A stretch of 23,098 nt of DNA from Brachybacterium sp. UMB0905 (lineage in GTDB: Bacteria > Actinomycetota > Actinomycetes > Actinomycetales > Dermabacteraceae), in contig NZ_PNHL01000003.1 in assembly GCF_002871795.1 (NCBI RefSeq), forward strand, positions 1-23,098, written 5' to 3'. Shown here piece after piece: positions 6,470 to 15,403 of the stretch; position 1 is the stretch's first letter; each line of letters starts with the position of its first letter. The notes under the pieces are model-generated. The model did not search any database. It was not told the DNA's origin and worked only from the letters and a program-made list of their open reading frames with translations. The position numbers were made by a program, and so were the translations under genes.

Positions 6470-7555
6470 CTAGACGTTAAACCGGAACTCCACGACATCC
6501 CCGTCGCGCATGACGTAGTCCTTGCCCTCCATGCGGACCCAGCCCTTGGCCTTCGCGGCGGCCATGGACCCGGCCTCGACGAGCTGCTCGAAGGAGACGA
6601 TCTCGGCCTTGATGAAGCCGCGCTGGAAGTCGGTGTGGATCACGCCGGCGGCTTCTGGCGCGGTGGCGCCCTGCGGGATGGTCCAGGCGCGGGCCTCCTT
6701 GGGGCCAGCGGTGAGGTAGGTCTGCAGGCCCAGGGTCGCAAAGCCCACGCGGGCCAGCTGGTCCATGCCGGATTCCTCCTGACCGGTGGACTCCAGCATC
6801 TCGGCGGCCTCCTCCGGATCCAGCTCCACGAGCTCAGACTCGAACTTGGCATCCAGGAAGATCGCCTCGGCGGGGGCCACGAGCGCGCGCAGCTGCTCCT
6901 GCATCTCGCTGTCCGCGAGGCCTTCCTCATCGGTGTTGAACACGTAGATGAAGGGCTTGGCGGTCATGAGCTGCAGCTCGCGCAGCTGGGTGACGTCGAT
7001 CCCGGCGCCCTGCGCCCCGCGGTACAGGGTGGTGCCGCTCTCCAGCAGCGTCTGTGCCTTGTCGACGTTTTCCAGCACCGCGGCGTCCAGCAGCCCGCGC
7101 TTGGTCTCTTTCTCCAGACGCTGGCGGGAGTTCTCGATGGTCTGCAGGTCCGCGAGGATCAGCTCGGTGGTGATGGTCTCCATGTCCCCGGCCGCGTCGG
7201 TGGACCCCTCCACGCGCGTGACGTCCGGATCGGAGAACGCCCGGGTGACCTGGCAGATTGCGTCGGCCTCACGAATATTGGCAAGGAACTTGTTGCCCAG
7301 CCCCTCCCCCTCGGAGGCGCCCTTGACGATCCCGGCGATGTCCACGAAGGACACCGTCGCCGGTAGCTGCCGCTCGCTGTGGAAGATTTCCGCGAGCTGC
7401 CCCAGCCGCGGATCCGGCAGCGGCACCACGCCCACATTCGGGTCGATCGTTGCGAACGGGTAGTTCGCGGCGAGCGCCTCGGCGCGGGTCAGAGCGTTGA
7501 ACAGGGTGGACTTGCCGACGTTGGGTAGTCCCACGATTCCGATAGTAAGAGCCAC
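6470..7555 (-). CDS. ychF: Ribosome-associated ATPase YchF (OLA1 family)
   Basis: YchF is an Obg-related P-loop ATPase that binds ribosomes and affects stress responses. Walker A GLPNVGKS is at residues 9-16, then NYPFATIDPNVG (31-42), the DIAG switch (72-75) with the GASEGEGLGNKFL segment, and NTDE (207-210). The last is the NxxE form of the G4 motif that explains ATP preference over GTP. A C-terminal TGS domain ends with VRMEGKDYVMRDGDVVEFRFNV. Length 361 is standard. GTG 7555 (MALTIGIVG) is chosen over TTG 7564 because family members start there and TAGACT lies eight bases upstream, as in leaderless actinobacterial mRNAs. No Shine-Dalgarno is visible. Confidence 0.97.
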   Translation of the reverse strand: MALTIGIVGLPNVGKSTLFNALTRAEALAANYPFATIDPNVGVVPLPDPRLGQLAEIFHSERQLPATVSFVDIAGIVKGASEGEGLGNKFLANIREADAICQVTRAFSDPDVTRVEGSTDAAGDMETITTELILADLQTIENSRQRLEKETKRGLLDAAVLENVDKAQTLLESGTTLYRGAQGAGIDVTQLRELQLMTAKPFIYVFNTDEEGLADSEMQEQLRALVAPAEAIFLDAKFESELVELDPEEAAEMLESTGQEESGMDQLARVGFATLGLQTYLTAGPKEARAWTIPQGATAPEAAGVIHTDFQRGFIKAEIVSFEQLVEAGSMAAAKAKGWVRMEGKDYVMRDGDVVEFRFNV

Positions 7556-7563
7556 GGCAGGCA

Positions 7564-7569
7564 AGTCTA
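7564..7569 (-). promoter_or_regulatory. -10 element for ychF (leaderless type)
   Basis: On the minus strand TAGACT (TAnnnT) ends eight bases before GTG 7555, and CTGAAA lies 17 bp further upstream as a possible -35. Transcription would start at or next to the start codon, which agrees with the missing Shine-Dalgarno. Confidence 0.45.
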
Positions 7570-7635
7570 CGGGCCCGCCAATCGGGTTTCAGGCTCTCCA
7601 CGGGTCAGGTAGTGCACACCCCGGCACGCGGATGG

Positions 7636-7662
7636 CCGGGCCTCGCTCGTAGCGCGGCCCGG
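7636..7662. terminator. Hairpin downstream of the cupin gene
   Basis: A 7-bp stem (CCGGGCC / GGCCCGG) is extended, after one T/C mismatch, by CGCT / AGCG around a three-base CGT loop. It lies 18 bp past the cupin stop on the minus strand and separates that transcript from ychF. Confidence 0.55.
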
Positions 7663-7680
7663 TCGTCGGCGCTAACTCGA

Positions 7681-8157
7681 TCAGGCGTGCTCGTCCGGCT
7701 TCTGGGCCGGGGGCTGCACGCTCCAGCTGGGCGGCTCATCCTTGCCGGAGGTCTCATCCAGCTCCGCGATCTCGGCAGTCTGCTGGACGATCCCCGGGGC
7801 GTGGTGCACCGGCGCGTACACCGAGTACAGGCGCAGCGGCTCATCACCGGTGTTGATGACGTCATGCCACACCCCGGCAGGCACCTGCACGCTCCACCCG
7901 TCCTCGAGATCCTGCTGGTAGTCCAGCTGGTCCTCCGCCGGGCCCATCACCGCGCGGCCCTTCCCGGCGTCCACGCGCAGGAACTGGTCGGTGTCGTGGT
8001 GGATCTCCAGGCCGATCGACCCACCCACCGGGATCGACATCAGCGTCACCTGCAGGTACTTCCCGGTCCATGCCACGGTGCGGTACGCATCGTTGCTGCG
8101 GGTCTCGGTCTCGATGTCGAAAGCGTTGGGCTGGGGTCCGTTGTCCGTCACGGCCAT
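7681..8157 (-). CDS. Single-domain cupin protein
   Basis: The 158-residue protein is a small beta-barrel of the cupin superfamily. Motif 1 is GGSIGLEIHHDTDQFLRVDAG (45-65) with His53/His54 and Gln58 where classic cupins have Glu. Motif 2 is VPAGVWHDVINTG (92-104) with His98. These residues would bind a divalent metal. The C-terminal ~35 residues are a polar Pro/Glu/Asp/Lys-rich tail. The substrate or function is unknown; related proteins are often annotated as mannose-6-phosphate isomerase-like, which the sequence does not prove. The start is ATG 8157, seven bases after GGAAGGAGC, rather than the upstream ATG 8187. It is divergent from rmuC. Confidence 0.87.
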   Translation of the reverse strand: MAVTDNGPQPNAFDIETETRSNDAYRTVAWTGKYLQVTLMSIPVGGSIGLEIHHDTDQFLRVDAGKGRAVMGPAEDQLDYQQDLEDGWSVQVPAGVWHDVINTGDEPLRLYSVYAPVHHAPGIVQQTAEIAELDETSGKDEPPSWSVQPPAQKPDEHA

Positions 8158-8310
8158 GTCAGGCTCCTTCCGTCGTCCTGCCTCCACCGTAGTGAGAGCT
8201 GGCTCACCGCGCGAGGGACGATCGGTCGGTTATCTCGTGGCCTGGGACCGACACCGTCGAGCACGCGTGTCGAGAACTCATCTGTCACACCCCCGTGGTG
8301 CAGTGGGAAC

Positions 8311-9525
8311 ATGACCACTTCTGTCGCGCTGATGCTGGGCCTTGTCATCGGACTGCTGCTGGGTGCCGTGCTGGCCTGGCTGCTGCTGCGCGATCGTCTG
8401 CGCGCCGCCGCGGACACCGCCGCCCAGCAGGAGCAGACCGCGCGCACCCTTGCCCGTCTGGCCGATGAACGCTTCGAGCGCGACACCGCCCTGCGGGACG
8501 CCTCGGATCACGAGCGTGAGGCCCGGATGCAGCGCACCCTCGCGCCGATCACCGCGGCCCTAGATCAGATGGAGCGCTCCCTCGCCCGCACCGAGGAGGC
8601 CCGCAGCGAGGCCGACGGCTCCCTGCGCGCCCACCTGCAGCATCTTGCGCAGCAGACCCGAGAGCTGGGCACCGGGACCCAGGCCCTGACCTCCGCGCTG
8701 CGCGCCCCCACCTCCCGCGGCCGCTGGGGCGAGGTGCAGCTGCGCACCATCGTCGAGGCCGCCGGCATGCTCGAACACGTGGACTTCACTGAGCAGCTCA
8801 CCGGGAAAAGGGCCGACGGGGAGGGTGCCCAGCGTCCGGACCTGGTCATCCACCTCTCCGGCGGGCGGGCAATCACCCTGGATGCGAAGGCGCCGATGGA
8901 CGCCTACCTCGATGCGCTCGAGATGACGGATCCCGCCCACGCGGCCAAGCGCCGGGCCGCACATGCGAAGGCGCTGCGCCAACACGTCGACGTGATCTCC
9001 ACCAAGGGCTACTGGCGGGCCCTCGGCGACACCCCCGAGTTCACGGTCCTGTTCGTGCCCAGCGACGGGGTGCTCGCCGCCGCTCTTGAGGCCGAGCCGG
9101 GTCTGCTGGAGCACGCCTTCGCGCGGGACGTCGTGATCGCCTCACCGTCCACGCTCATGGCGCTGCTGCGCACCGTCGCCCACACCTGGCGCACCGATGC
9201 CCTGAATCGCGATGCCCGCACCGTGCTGGAGACCGGTCGGGAGCTGCACCATCGCCTGGGCACCATGACCGCTCATCTGGCCCGGCTGGGACGTTCCCTC
9301 GATGCCTCCGTCGGGGCGTTCAACGAGACCGTCGGCTCCCTCCAGTCCCGGGTGATGGTCACAGCGCGGCGCTTCGAAGACATGGACCTGACGGCCACCG
9401 CACTGCCGGAGATCGAGCAGCTCACGCAGCGCTCACGCACCCTGGATGACGCGCAGATCGCCGACCTCGCCACGGGGGATCACCGCGAGGCGACACAGGA
9501 GCAGCAGGACCGCCACAGCGCCTGA
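8311..9525 (+). CDS. rmuC: DNA recombination protein RmuC
   Basis: RmuC is a membrane-anchored, nuclease-like protein implicated in limiting inversions at short inverted repeats. The 404-residue protein has an N-terminal membrane helix (about 4-26), a long Ala/Arg/Glu/Gln-rich coiled coil (about 28-130), and the RmuC core. The core begins with RGRWGEVQLRTIVEAAGMLEH (136-156), continues through RPDLVIHLSGGRAITLDAKAP (175-195), the PD-(D/E)xK-like heart with Asp191-Ala-Lys193, and then FTVLFVPSDG and VVIASPSTLMALLRTV. The upstream in-frame extension to 7612 is the antisense of the cupin gene, so ATG 8311 is the start; GTGGGAA just upstream is a weak Shine-Dalgarno. It converges with the vWA gene across 53 bp. 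Confidence 0.95.
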   Translation: MTTSVALMLGLVIGLLLGAVLAWLLLRDRLRAAADTAAQQEQTARTLARLADERFERDTALRDASDHEREARMQRTLAPITAALDQMERSLARTEEARSEADGSLRAHLQHLAQQTRELGTGTQALTSALRAPTSRGRWGEVQLRTIVEAAGMLEHVDFTEQLTGKRADGEGAQRPDLVIHLSGGRAITLDAKAPMDAYLDALEMTDPAHAAKRRAAHAKALRQHVDVISTKGYWRALGDTPEFTVLFVPSDGVLAAALEAEPGLLEHAFARDVVIASPSTLMALLRTVAHTWRTDALNRDARTVLETGRELHHRLGTMTAHLARLGRSLDASVGAFNETVGSLQSRVMVTARRFEDMDLTATALPEIEQLTQRSRTLDDAQIADLATGDHREATQEQQDRHSA

Positions 9526-9578
9526 GCCCGCCCCGTCCGCGCGCGACGCTCAGCCTCGCCCGATCAGCCCCGCCGCCA

Positions 9579-11588
9579 TCAGCGCAGGCGCCGCACCAGC
9601 ACGACGGCGCCGATCGTGATCCCGGCGAGCGCCACGCCGGCTGCGAGACCGCCGAGCATCACCCACAGCACCGTCGGGACCCCGCCACCATCCTTCGATG
9701 CCGGCGGCGCCTCGAGGTCCACACCCCCATCGGAGGCGACCGGATCACCCCCGCCGTCGGAGGCCTCGGGGGCCTGTCCAGGGGCAGCGGCGGTGCGGTC
9801 CTCCGCAGAGGTCGCCCCCTGTCCGGTCAGCTCCGGGCCCTTCCCGGCCTTGCCCACCGTCTGCAGGTCCAGCACATAGGGCACCTCGAACAGCCGCTGC
9901 GCGGTGTAATCGGAGGGCACCATCGCCACCTGCAGGTAGTAGTCACCGGCCAGGAAGGAGCTACGCGCCTCTGTGCCACCGCCCTCCCGGTTCTTGAACT
10001 GCACGGGCGTGGCCTGGTTCAGCTGCATCACCAGGCCGGGCTTGGCCTTTCCGGAGAAGCCGCGAACGCTCGCATCGGTCACCGGTGGCTGCACCGTGTA
10101 GACCCCATCGCGCAACGGGGAGATGAGCTTCGCCTGCAGGCTGAGTTCCATGCCCTTCGGGGCGTCGAACTCGCCCAGCCGCAGGGCGGCGCGAACCTGC
10201 TGCCCGTACTCCACGGGGATGCGGAAGAACTGCACCTCACCGGGGATGATCGTGCCGCGCATCGGCCCATCCTGCGCCGGCACGGCGGAGGCGAAGGAGA
10301 AGCCCGGCTGGATCTGCGCACCGTCCTTCGGGGCCGGCAGCGGATCGTGGGCGCGCACGTGCTGCGCAGCGGGCGGCAGGCCGTCGCGGTCCACCTCTTC
10401 CTCGGCGAAGAACTGGATCTCCACCGGCACCGCCTCGTCGATCGACGGGTCGCCGGTGCGCTCGACCTCGAGGATCACCGACCCGTCGGCGTCGGCGCCG
10501 AAACAGGTGAGGTTCTCGGTCTGGCCCATCCGCGGGGTGTCGATCGCCGCGGTGATCGGGCCCTCCCCCAGATCCGCCTCCGCCCGCGCCTGCACCTCAC
10601 CCATCCGGCAGTCCACCCCGTCGGCATTGGACGTGCTGAGCGCAAGCTGCGCCAGCCGGTTGGTCTGCCCATCGCCGCCGGGCAGCACCATCGTGGCGCT
10701 CAGGTGGGCGATCTCCCCCGGGGCGAGCTGCAGACGATAGAAGCGGCTGAAGCCCTCGCCATCGTCGATCTGGGGGCTGCCATGCTCAAGGACGTCCAGG
10801 TAGGAGCCGGGCACCATGTCCACAGCGTCCTCGGCGCTGGTGCCCCCGGTGATGGGCTGGCCATTGGTCGCATAGTTCTGGATGGCGCGGGTCATCTTCA
10901 CCAGCAGCTCATCGCGCAGAGTCTCCGCATCGGAGGCATCGGCGAAGGTGCCGCCGGTCGCCTCGGCGATACAGGCCAGTTCATCGCGCGCCTCCTGCTC
11001 GGCTTTGAAGCCGATCGTGTGGATGCGCAGCTCAGGATGCTTCTTCACGAGGTTTTTCGCGACCTCGCAGGCGGGCGGGCCACCGCACTCGTCGATCCCG
11101 TCGGAGACCAGCACGATCGAGCGCATTTCCGCTTCCGGAAGCTCCTTCGCGGCCTTCTTCAGGGACAGACCGATGGGGGTGTACCCGGCGGGCTTGACGC
11201 CTTCGGTCTCACGAATGAGGGCGTCACGGTCCAACCCCTCAGGGGCGACCAGCATTTTCACGTCCTTGCAGCCGGCTTCCTGGCTCGCGGCGGTCTGCGG
11301 ATCGGAGTTGCCGTAGGTCATGAGGCCGACGGTCGCGTCCTCGGGCAGCATCGGCACCAGGGTGGTGATCGCTTCCTTGGCGACGTCCATACGGTTGCGC
11401 CCGCCCACGTCCTGGTCGCGCATGGAGCCAGAGGCATCCAGCACGAGCATCGACGGGGCGGTGCGACCGGTGTTGTAGCCCTCGGCGCGCGCTGCGGTGA
11501 GCATGCCGGGCACGGCCAGAGACAGGCCGCTCACGAGCAGCACCACGAGCAGCGCGGACAGCGGGCGCAGAAGAAGGCGGGAGCTCAC
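9579..11588 (-). CDS. Exported, membrane-anchored von Willebrand factor A domain protein
   Basis: The 669-residue protein starts with an N-terminal signal sequence (about 1-36, hydrophobic LLVVLLVSGLSLAV, then AARAEG). A vWA domain follows whose metal-ion-dependent adhesion site DASGSM is at residues 51-56, with VSDGIDECGG further on. A long beta-rich extracellular part follows, then a Pro/Gly/Ala/Asp-rich stalk, and a C-terminal membrane helix (VLWVMLGGLAAGVALAGITI...) ending in VRRLR. It probably stands outside the membrane and binds protein or carbohydrate partners through a divalent cation; its partner is unknown. GTG 11588 fits the signal peptide and a -10-like CATGAT six bases upstream; an in-frame start at 11678 would put 30 charged residues before the signal sequence. 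It follows ispH by 135 bp on the same strand. Confidence 0.88.
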   Translation of the reverse strand: MSSRLLLRPLSALLVVLLVSGLSLAVPGMLTAARAEGYNTGRTAPSMLVLDASGSMRDQDVGGRNRMDVAKEAITTLVPMLPEDATVGLMTYGNSDPQTAASQEAGCKDVKMLVAPEGLDRDALIRETEGVKPAGYTPIGLSLKKAAKELPEAEMRSIVLVSDGIDECGGPPACEVAKNLVKKHPELRIHTIGFKAEQEARDELACIAEATGGTFADASDAETLRDELLVKMTRAIQNYATNGQPITGGTSAEDAVDMVPGSYLDVLEHGSPQIDDGEGFSRFYRLQLAPGEIAHLSATMVLPGGDGQTNRLAQLALSTSNADGVDCRMGEVQARAEADLGEGPITAAIDTPRMGQTENLTCFGADADGSVILEVERTGDPSIDEAVPVEIQFFAEEEVDRDGLPPAAQHVRAHDPLPAPKDGAQIQPGFSFASAVPAQDGPMRGTIIPGEVQFFRIPVEYGQQVRAALRLGEFDAPKGMELSLQAKLISPLRDGVYTVQPPVTDASVRGFSGKAKPGLVMQLNQATPVQFKNREGGGTEARSSFLAGDYYLQVAMVPSDYTAQRLFEVPYVLDLQTVGKAGKGPELTGQGATSAEDRTAAAPGQAPEASDGGGDPVASDGGVDLEAPPASKDGGGVPTVLWVMLGGLAAGVALAGITIGAVVLVRRLR

Positions 11589-11594
11589 CGGTCC

Positions 11595-11600
11595 ATCATG
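11595..11600 (-). promoter_or_regulatory. -10-like element for the vWA gene (leaderless type)
   Basis: CATGAT on the minus strand ends six bases before GTG 11588. The context GATGGACCGGTGAGC is nearly the same as at ispH. Confidence 0.3.
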
Positions 11601-11723
11601 ACGGACGGGACGGCCCGGGCGGGCATCGGTCCGCTCCCGATCCGCTTCCGATCCGCTCACGGAGGGCCGACGGGCCACCGGGGCTGCGGGGTGATCGAGC
11701 AGCGGGCCGCCCGGGGCCGCAGC

Positions 11724-12728
11724 TCAGGACTCGGCGGTGGCGCGGTCTCCGGTGGGCTTGGTGCGGCGGTCAGTCTCTCCGCGGGTCTTCATCTCCTGCC
11801 GCAGCTCGCGCGGGAGGGAGAACATGAGGTCCTCGGTCGCGGTGCGCACGGGCTGCACATCCCCATAGCCACGCTCGGCGAGCTCGGCCAGCAGCTGCTG
11901 GACCAGGATGTCCGGGACGGAGGCGCCGGAGGTGACGCCCACGGTCTGCACACCCTCGAACCACTCGTCACGCAGCTCGGAGACGTTGTCGATGCGGTGG
12001 GAAGCCTTCGCCCCGGCCTCCTTGGCCACCTCCATGAGGCGCACCGAGTTCGAGGAGTTCGGAGAGCCGACCACGAGCACGAGATCCGCATCGGGGGCGA
12101 TCTTCTTGATCGCAACCTGGCGGTTCTGGGTGGCGTAGCAGATGTCATCGCTCGGCGGGGACTGCAGCGTCGGGAAGCGCTCGCGCAGCTTGTCGACGGT
12201 CTCCATGGTCTCGTCGACGCTGAGGGTGGTCTGCGACAGCCACACCACCTTCTCGGGGTCGCGCACGGTGACCTGGTCGACGTCTTCCGGGCCGTTGACG
12301 ATCTGGACGTGCTCGGGGGCCTCCCCAGCCGTGCCCTCGACCTCCTCATGGCCCTCATGGCCCACCAGCAGGATGTCGAAGTCCTGGCGGGCGAAGCGCA
12401 CTGCCTCCTTGTGGACCTTGGTGACCAGCGGGCAGGTCGCGTCGATGGTGCGCAGGTTCCGCGCCTGAGCCATCTCGCGGACCTTCGGGGAGATGCCGTG
12501 GGCGGAGAAGATCACGAGGGAGCCCTCGGGGATCTCGTCGACCTCCTCGACGAACACGGCGCCCTTCTCCCGCAACCGATCCACCACGAACTTGTTGTGG
12601 ACGATCTCGTGGCGCACGTAGACAGTCTCGTCGTAGTGCTCCAGGGCGCGTTCGACGGCGACCACGGCACGGTCGACGCCTGCGCAGTATCCGCGGGGCT
12701 CGGCAAGAAGAACGGTTCCGGTGCTCAC
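11724..12728 (-). CDS. ispH: 4-hydroxy-3-methylbut-2-enyl diphosphate reductase
   Basis: IspH is the iron-sulfur enzyme that makes IPP and DMAPP from HMBPP, the last step of the MEP isoprenoid pathway. The 334-residue protein shows the three cluster cysteines Cys15 (EPRGYCAGV), Cys99 (DATCPLV) and Cys197 ([11 protein letters not shown]). Substrate-binding histidines are His44 ([10 protein letters not shown]), His77 (SAHGIS) and His124 ([11 protein letters not shown]). [10 protein letters not shown] and TSGASVPD complete the active site. GTG 12728 is chosen because the family begins just before [12 protein letters not shown]; a start at 12812 would add an unrelated 28-residue extension. TACGAT lies six bases upstream, so it may be leaderless. 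It is divergent from xseA, an arrangement I recall as common in actinobacteria. Confidence 0.97.
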   Translation of the reverse strand: MSTGTVLLAEPRGYCAGVDRAVVAVERALEHYDETVYVRHEIVHNKFVVDRLREKGAVFVEEVDEIPEGSLVIFSAHGISPKVREMAQARNLRTIDATCPLVTKVHKEAVRFARQDFDILLVGHEGHEEVEGTAGEAPEHVQIVNGPEDVDQVTVRDPEKVVWLSQTTLSVDETMETVDKLRERFPTLQSPPSDDICYATQNRQVAIKKIAPDADLVLVVGSPNSSNSVRLMEVAKEAGAKASHRIDNVSELRDEWFEGVQTVGVTSGASVPDILVQQLLAELAERGYGDVQPVRTATEDLMFSLPRELRQEMKTRGETDRRTKPTGDRATAES

Positions 12729-12734
12729 CGCTCC

Positions 12735-12740
12735 ATCGTA
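12735..12740 (-). promoter_or_regulatory. -10 element for ispH (leaderless type)
   Basis: TACGAT on the minus strand matches TAnnnT and ends six bases before GTG 12728. The GGAG between them is too close to the start codon to be a good Shine-Dalgarno. Confidence 0.45.
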
Positions 12741-12865
12741 GGAGGTGAAGGGGCAGCGGGGCGATGAGGTGGGGCACTCCTCACCGGTCCTCCACAGTGC
12801 CCCTCCATCCACAATCCGGGCCGGCGGGGCCGTCTTCGTCGGGGGTGCGTGGAAGAGTGGGGGTC

Positions 12866-14224
12866 ATGCAGAGCACCGCTGATTCCGCTGCCGACGCGCA
12901 GCCACCGCCCCGGCGCCCCCTCGCCGCGAAGGCCGCTGAGACCACGGCGGAGAACCCGTGGCCGCTGCGCATGCTCTCGCAGAAGGTCGGCGAGTACATC
13001 GCGCGGATGTCCCCGCTGTGGGTGGAGGGCGAGATCGTCCAGCTGAATCGTCGGCCCGGTGCGGGACTGAGCTTCATGACGCTGCGGGACGTCGAGGTGG
13101 ATATGTCCTTCTCGGTCCCGGTGCGGGAGCATGTGCTGCGCTCCCTGCCGGTCGAGCCGGTGGCTGGGGCGCGCGTGGTGGTCCATGCCCGGCCCACGTT
13201 CTGGACCAAGCGCGGATCCCTGCAGCTGGAGGCCGATGACATCCGTCCCGTGGGACTCGGGGAGCTGCTGGTACAGCTCGAGCAGCTGCGGCGCACCCTC
13301 GCCGCAGAAGGGCTGTTCGAGGCGCGACGCAAGCAGCCGCTCCCGTTCTTACCGCAGGTGGTGGGACTGATCTGCGGGCGAGAATCCGCGGCGGAACGGG
13401 ATGTGGTGGTCAACGCCCGTCGGCGCTGGCCCGCGGTGCGCTTCGAGATCCGCGAGGTCGCCGTGCAGGGGGTGAAGGCGGTGCGGGAGGTGTCCGCGGC
13501 GCTGAAGGAGCTCGATGCCCGCGAGGACGTGGAGGTGATCGTCATCGCGCGAGGCGGCGGTTCCCTGGAGGATCTGCTGCCGTTCTCCGATGAGCAGCTG
13601 ACCCGTCTGGTCGCGGCGGCCCGAACCCCGATCGTCTCCGCGATCGGCCATGAGGTGGACACCCCGCTGATCGACCTCGCGGCCGATGTGCGGGCCTCCA
13701 CCCCCACCGACGCCGCCAAACGCATCGTCCCCGATATCCAGGCGGAGCTCGAGCAGCTCGAGCTGGCGCGCAGCCGGTTGCGCTCTGCCGTGCGCAGCCG
13801 CCTCGAGCGCGAACAATCAGCGCTAGATGCGCTGCGTTCCCGGCCCGTGCTGGAGGATCCCTCGAGCATCCTCGCCGGTCGCGCCGAAGAGATCCGCTCA
13901 CGGATCGCGCTGGCCCGCACCCTGGTGGGGGCGCGGCTGGATCGCGCGGCCGATGAAGCGGAGCATCTGCATGCCCAGGTGCGCTCCCTCAGTCCGCTCG
14001 CGACGATGGAGCGCGGTTACGCCGTAGTGCAGCAGGCCGATGGCGCGATCATCCGCAGCCCCGAGGGCGTGGAGATCGGCCAGGCGCTGTCCATCCGCGT
14101 GGCCGGCGGCCGCTTCGGTGCGGAGCGCACCGCCGAGGACCCGTACATCCCACCGACGGCACCCGCCGCATCGGCTGACCCCCACGACCCCACGACCGCT
14201 GATTCTTCCGAGGAGACCGCATGA
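12866..14224 (+). CDS. xseA: Exodeoxyribonuclease VII large subunit
   Basis: XseA is the catalytic subunit of exonuclease VII, which degrades single-stranded DNA from both ends with XseB. The 452-residue protein has an N-terminal OB-fold (about 30-125, with [14 protein letters not shown]), a nuclease domain with [34 protein letters not shown] (227-240) and [24 protein letters not shown] (258-281), then a long Arg/Leu/Glu-rich coiled coil and a C-terminal segment with the family's [11 protein letters not shown] 12866 is preceded by GTGGGGG; the in-frame upstream extension to 12764 overlaps the ispH promoter and is not supported. The stop overlaps the xseB start (ATGA), a typical coupled pair. 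Confidence 0.97.
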   Translation: MQSTADSAADAQPPPRRPLAAKAAETTAENPWPLRMLSQKVGEYIARMSPLWVEGEIVQLNRRPGAGLSFMTLRDVEVDMSFSVPVREHVLRSLPVEPVAGARVVVHARPTFWTKRGSLQLEADDIRPVGLGELLVQLEQLRRTLAAEGLFEARRKQPLPFLPQVVGLICGRESAAERDVVVNARRRWPAVRFEIREVAVQGVKAVREVSAALKELDAREDVEVIVIARGGGSLEDLLPFSDEQLTRLVAAARTPIVSAIGHEVDTPLIDLAADVRASTPTDAAKRIVPDIQAELEQLELARSRLRSAVRSRLEREQSALDALRSRPVLEDPSSILAGRAEEIRSRIALARTLVGARLDRAADEAEHLHAQVRSLSPLATMERGYAVVQQADGAIIRSPEGVEIGQALSIRVAGGRFGAERTAEDPYIPPTAPAASADPHDPTTADSSEETA

Positions 14225-14529
14225 GCCCCCGTTCCCAGAGCACCGATACCGCGCCCGAGGCCGCTGCCGGGCTCGTCACCCCTGATACCGCCGGGCAGGC
14301 CGAGCTGCCCGCGGACATCGCCGACCTCAGCTACGAAGCCGCGCGTGACCAGCTCGTCGAGGTGGTGCGGCGACTCGAGTCCGGGCAGGGCGGGCTCGAG
14401 GAGTCCATCGCCCTGTGGGAGCGCGGGGAGATGCTGGCCCTGCGCTGCCAGCAGTGGCTCGACGGGGCGCGCGAACGCCTCGAGGATGCGGTGTCGGCCC
14501 GCCGCGAAGCCGAGCAGGAAGACAGCTGA
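14221..14529 (+). CDS. xseB: Exodeoxyribonuclease VII small subunit
   Basis: XseB is the small helical subunit that coats the XseA coiled coil in exonuclease VII. The family block [20 protein letters not shown], then [21 protein letters not shown] and [11 protein letters not shown], occupies residues ~37-88. The protein has 102 residues against about 60-85 in most relatives because of a ~35-residue Ala/Thr/Pro-rich N-terminal extension and a short acidic tail. The ATG overlaps the xseA stop (ATGA). Confidence 0.95.
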   Translation: MSPRSQSTDTAPEAAAGLVTPDTAGQAELPADIADLSYEAARDQLVEVVRRLESGQGGLEESIALWERGEMLALRCQQWLDGARERLEDAVSARREAEQEDS

Positions 14530-14578
14530 GAGCGGGGACTCCTGCGTGCGCGCAAGGGCTCCGGCGTGAGCGCCAGCG

Positions 14579-14620
14579 TCAGCGGATCGAGATCAGCAGA
14601 TCAAGCTCAGCGGATCGAGG
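14579..14620. repeat. Three tandem 14-bp units at the 3' end of the DUF4245 gene
   Basis: Units TCAGCGGATCGAGA, TCAGCAGATCAAGC and TCAGCGGATCGAGG follow each other without gaps. The last (14607-14620) contains the stop and final codons of the DUF4245 gene on the minus strand; the other two lie just downstream of it. It looks like local slippage duplication of the gene end. Confidence 0.75.
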
Positions 14621-15254
14621 TCAGAGCAGCGGTCGCCAGCTCCTCGAGCTCCTCGCGCGGGGCCTCACCGTGGACCAGCAGCCCGGTGTCCTCGGCCTGG
14701 CAGGTGATGCCGGTGCGTCCGGCTCCCTCGCCGCTGCCGGTAAGGACCTGGCAGTCGGCGCCCTCGATCGTCAGCTCCTCGCTGACCGTCGCACCCGGCA
14801 GCGCCGAGGACAGCAGCGGCGCCCCGATCTCCGCCTCCTGCACCAGGGTCACGAGCGATCCCTGCGGTGAGGAGTAGCGGATGCTCCAGCGGGGCTGCTC
14901 GCCATCGGTGAAGCGGGCCGACTGCTCGCTCCACTCCTCCCCCATCTGCGGCACCGCCACCGGGAAGGGCGCGATCTCCTCAGCGCGCTGCGCGCTCTGC
15001 GCGACATCGACCTCCGAGTTCGGCAGCGGCGTGCGCTCCATATCGCTGCCCACCCCGAAGAACGCGATGCCCACGACCACCACGACGGCCACCGTCAGCG
15101 CGAGCGCCCAGATCATGTTGCGCAGCACCGTGTTCTTGCGCGACGGCAGCTCATAGGCGGACTTCGGACGGGGCTGCTGGGCGGGGGCCGCCGGGCCCGC
15201 TGCCGGGACCGATCCTGATCCGGAAGTCGGGCTATCGGGGGAGGAATCCTGCAT
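14607..15254 (-). CDS. DUF4245-family membrane protein
   Basis: The 215-residue protein has a Pro/Ala/Ser-rich cytosolic N-terminus (1-40), one membrane helix (about 46-68, rich in Val/Ala) and an extracytoplasmic domain with PFPVAVPQMGEEW, ARFTDGEQPRWSIRYSSPQGSLVTLVQ and a Cys pair (in GADCQVL and GITCQA) that could form a disulfide. This layout matches the actinobacterial DUF4245 proteins, which are usually found near xseA/xseB; function is unknown. ATG 15254 is chosen because GACAAT lies six bases before it (leaderless type) and the upstream in-frame 33 residues have no domain character. It converges with xseB and is divergent from the sugar kinase. Confidence 0.85.
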   Translation of the reverse strand: MQDSSPDSPTSGSGSVPAAGPAAPAQQPRPKSAYELPSRKNTVLRNMIWALALTVAVVVVVGIAFFGVGSDMERTPLPNSEVDVAQSAQRAEEIAPFPVAVPQMGEEWSEQSARFTDGEQPRWSIRYSSPQGSLVTLVQEAEIGAPLLSSALPGATVSEELTIEGADCQVLTGSGEGAGRTGITCQAEDTGLLVHGEAPREELEELATAALTSIR

Positions 15255-15260
15255 GCCCCC

Positions 15261-15266
15261 ATTGTC
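15261..15266 (-). promoter_or_regulatory. -10-like element for the DUF4245 gene
   Basis: GACAAT on the minus strand ends six bases before ATG 15254. The intervening GGGGGC could also serve as a weak Shine-Dalgarno. Confidence 0.35.
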
Positions 15267-15391
15267 CCCGGATTCAGGAGGCGCTGCTTCCGGCCCTGCC
15301 GAGATCCGGTTGCCCGGGCACATCCCGCGCGATAGCGCGAACTGCTCCCCCACCCGGCACCGGCGTGGTCGCAGGCAGTCGCGAAACCTGC

Positions 15392-15397
15392 GATGAT
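15392..15397 (+). promoter_or_regulatory. -10-like element for the PfkB kinase gene
   Basis: GATGAT ends six bases before GTG 15404, the same spacing as at ispH and the vWA gene. No -35 is evident. Confidence 0.3.
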
Positions 15398-15403
15398 CGA
15401 CGG

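Noticed and set aside
7612..8310. N-terminal extension of RmuC in the same frame
   Set aside because: It is the antisense of the cupin gene; the RmuC membrane helix begins right after ATG 8311.
10347..12767. 806-codon plus-strand frame
   Set aside because: It is antisense to the vWA and ispH genes and has no recognisable domain.
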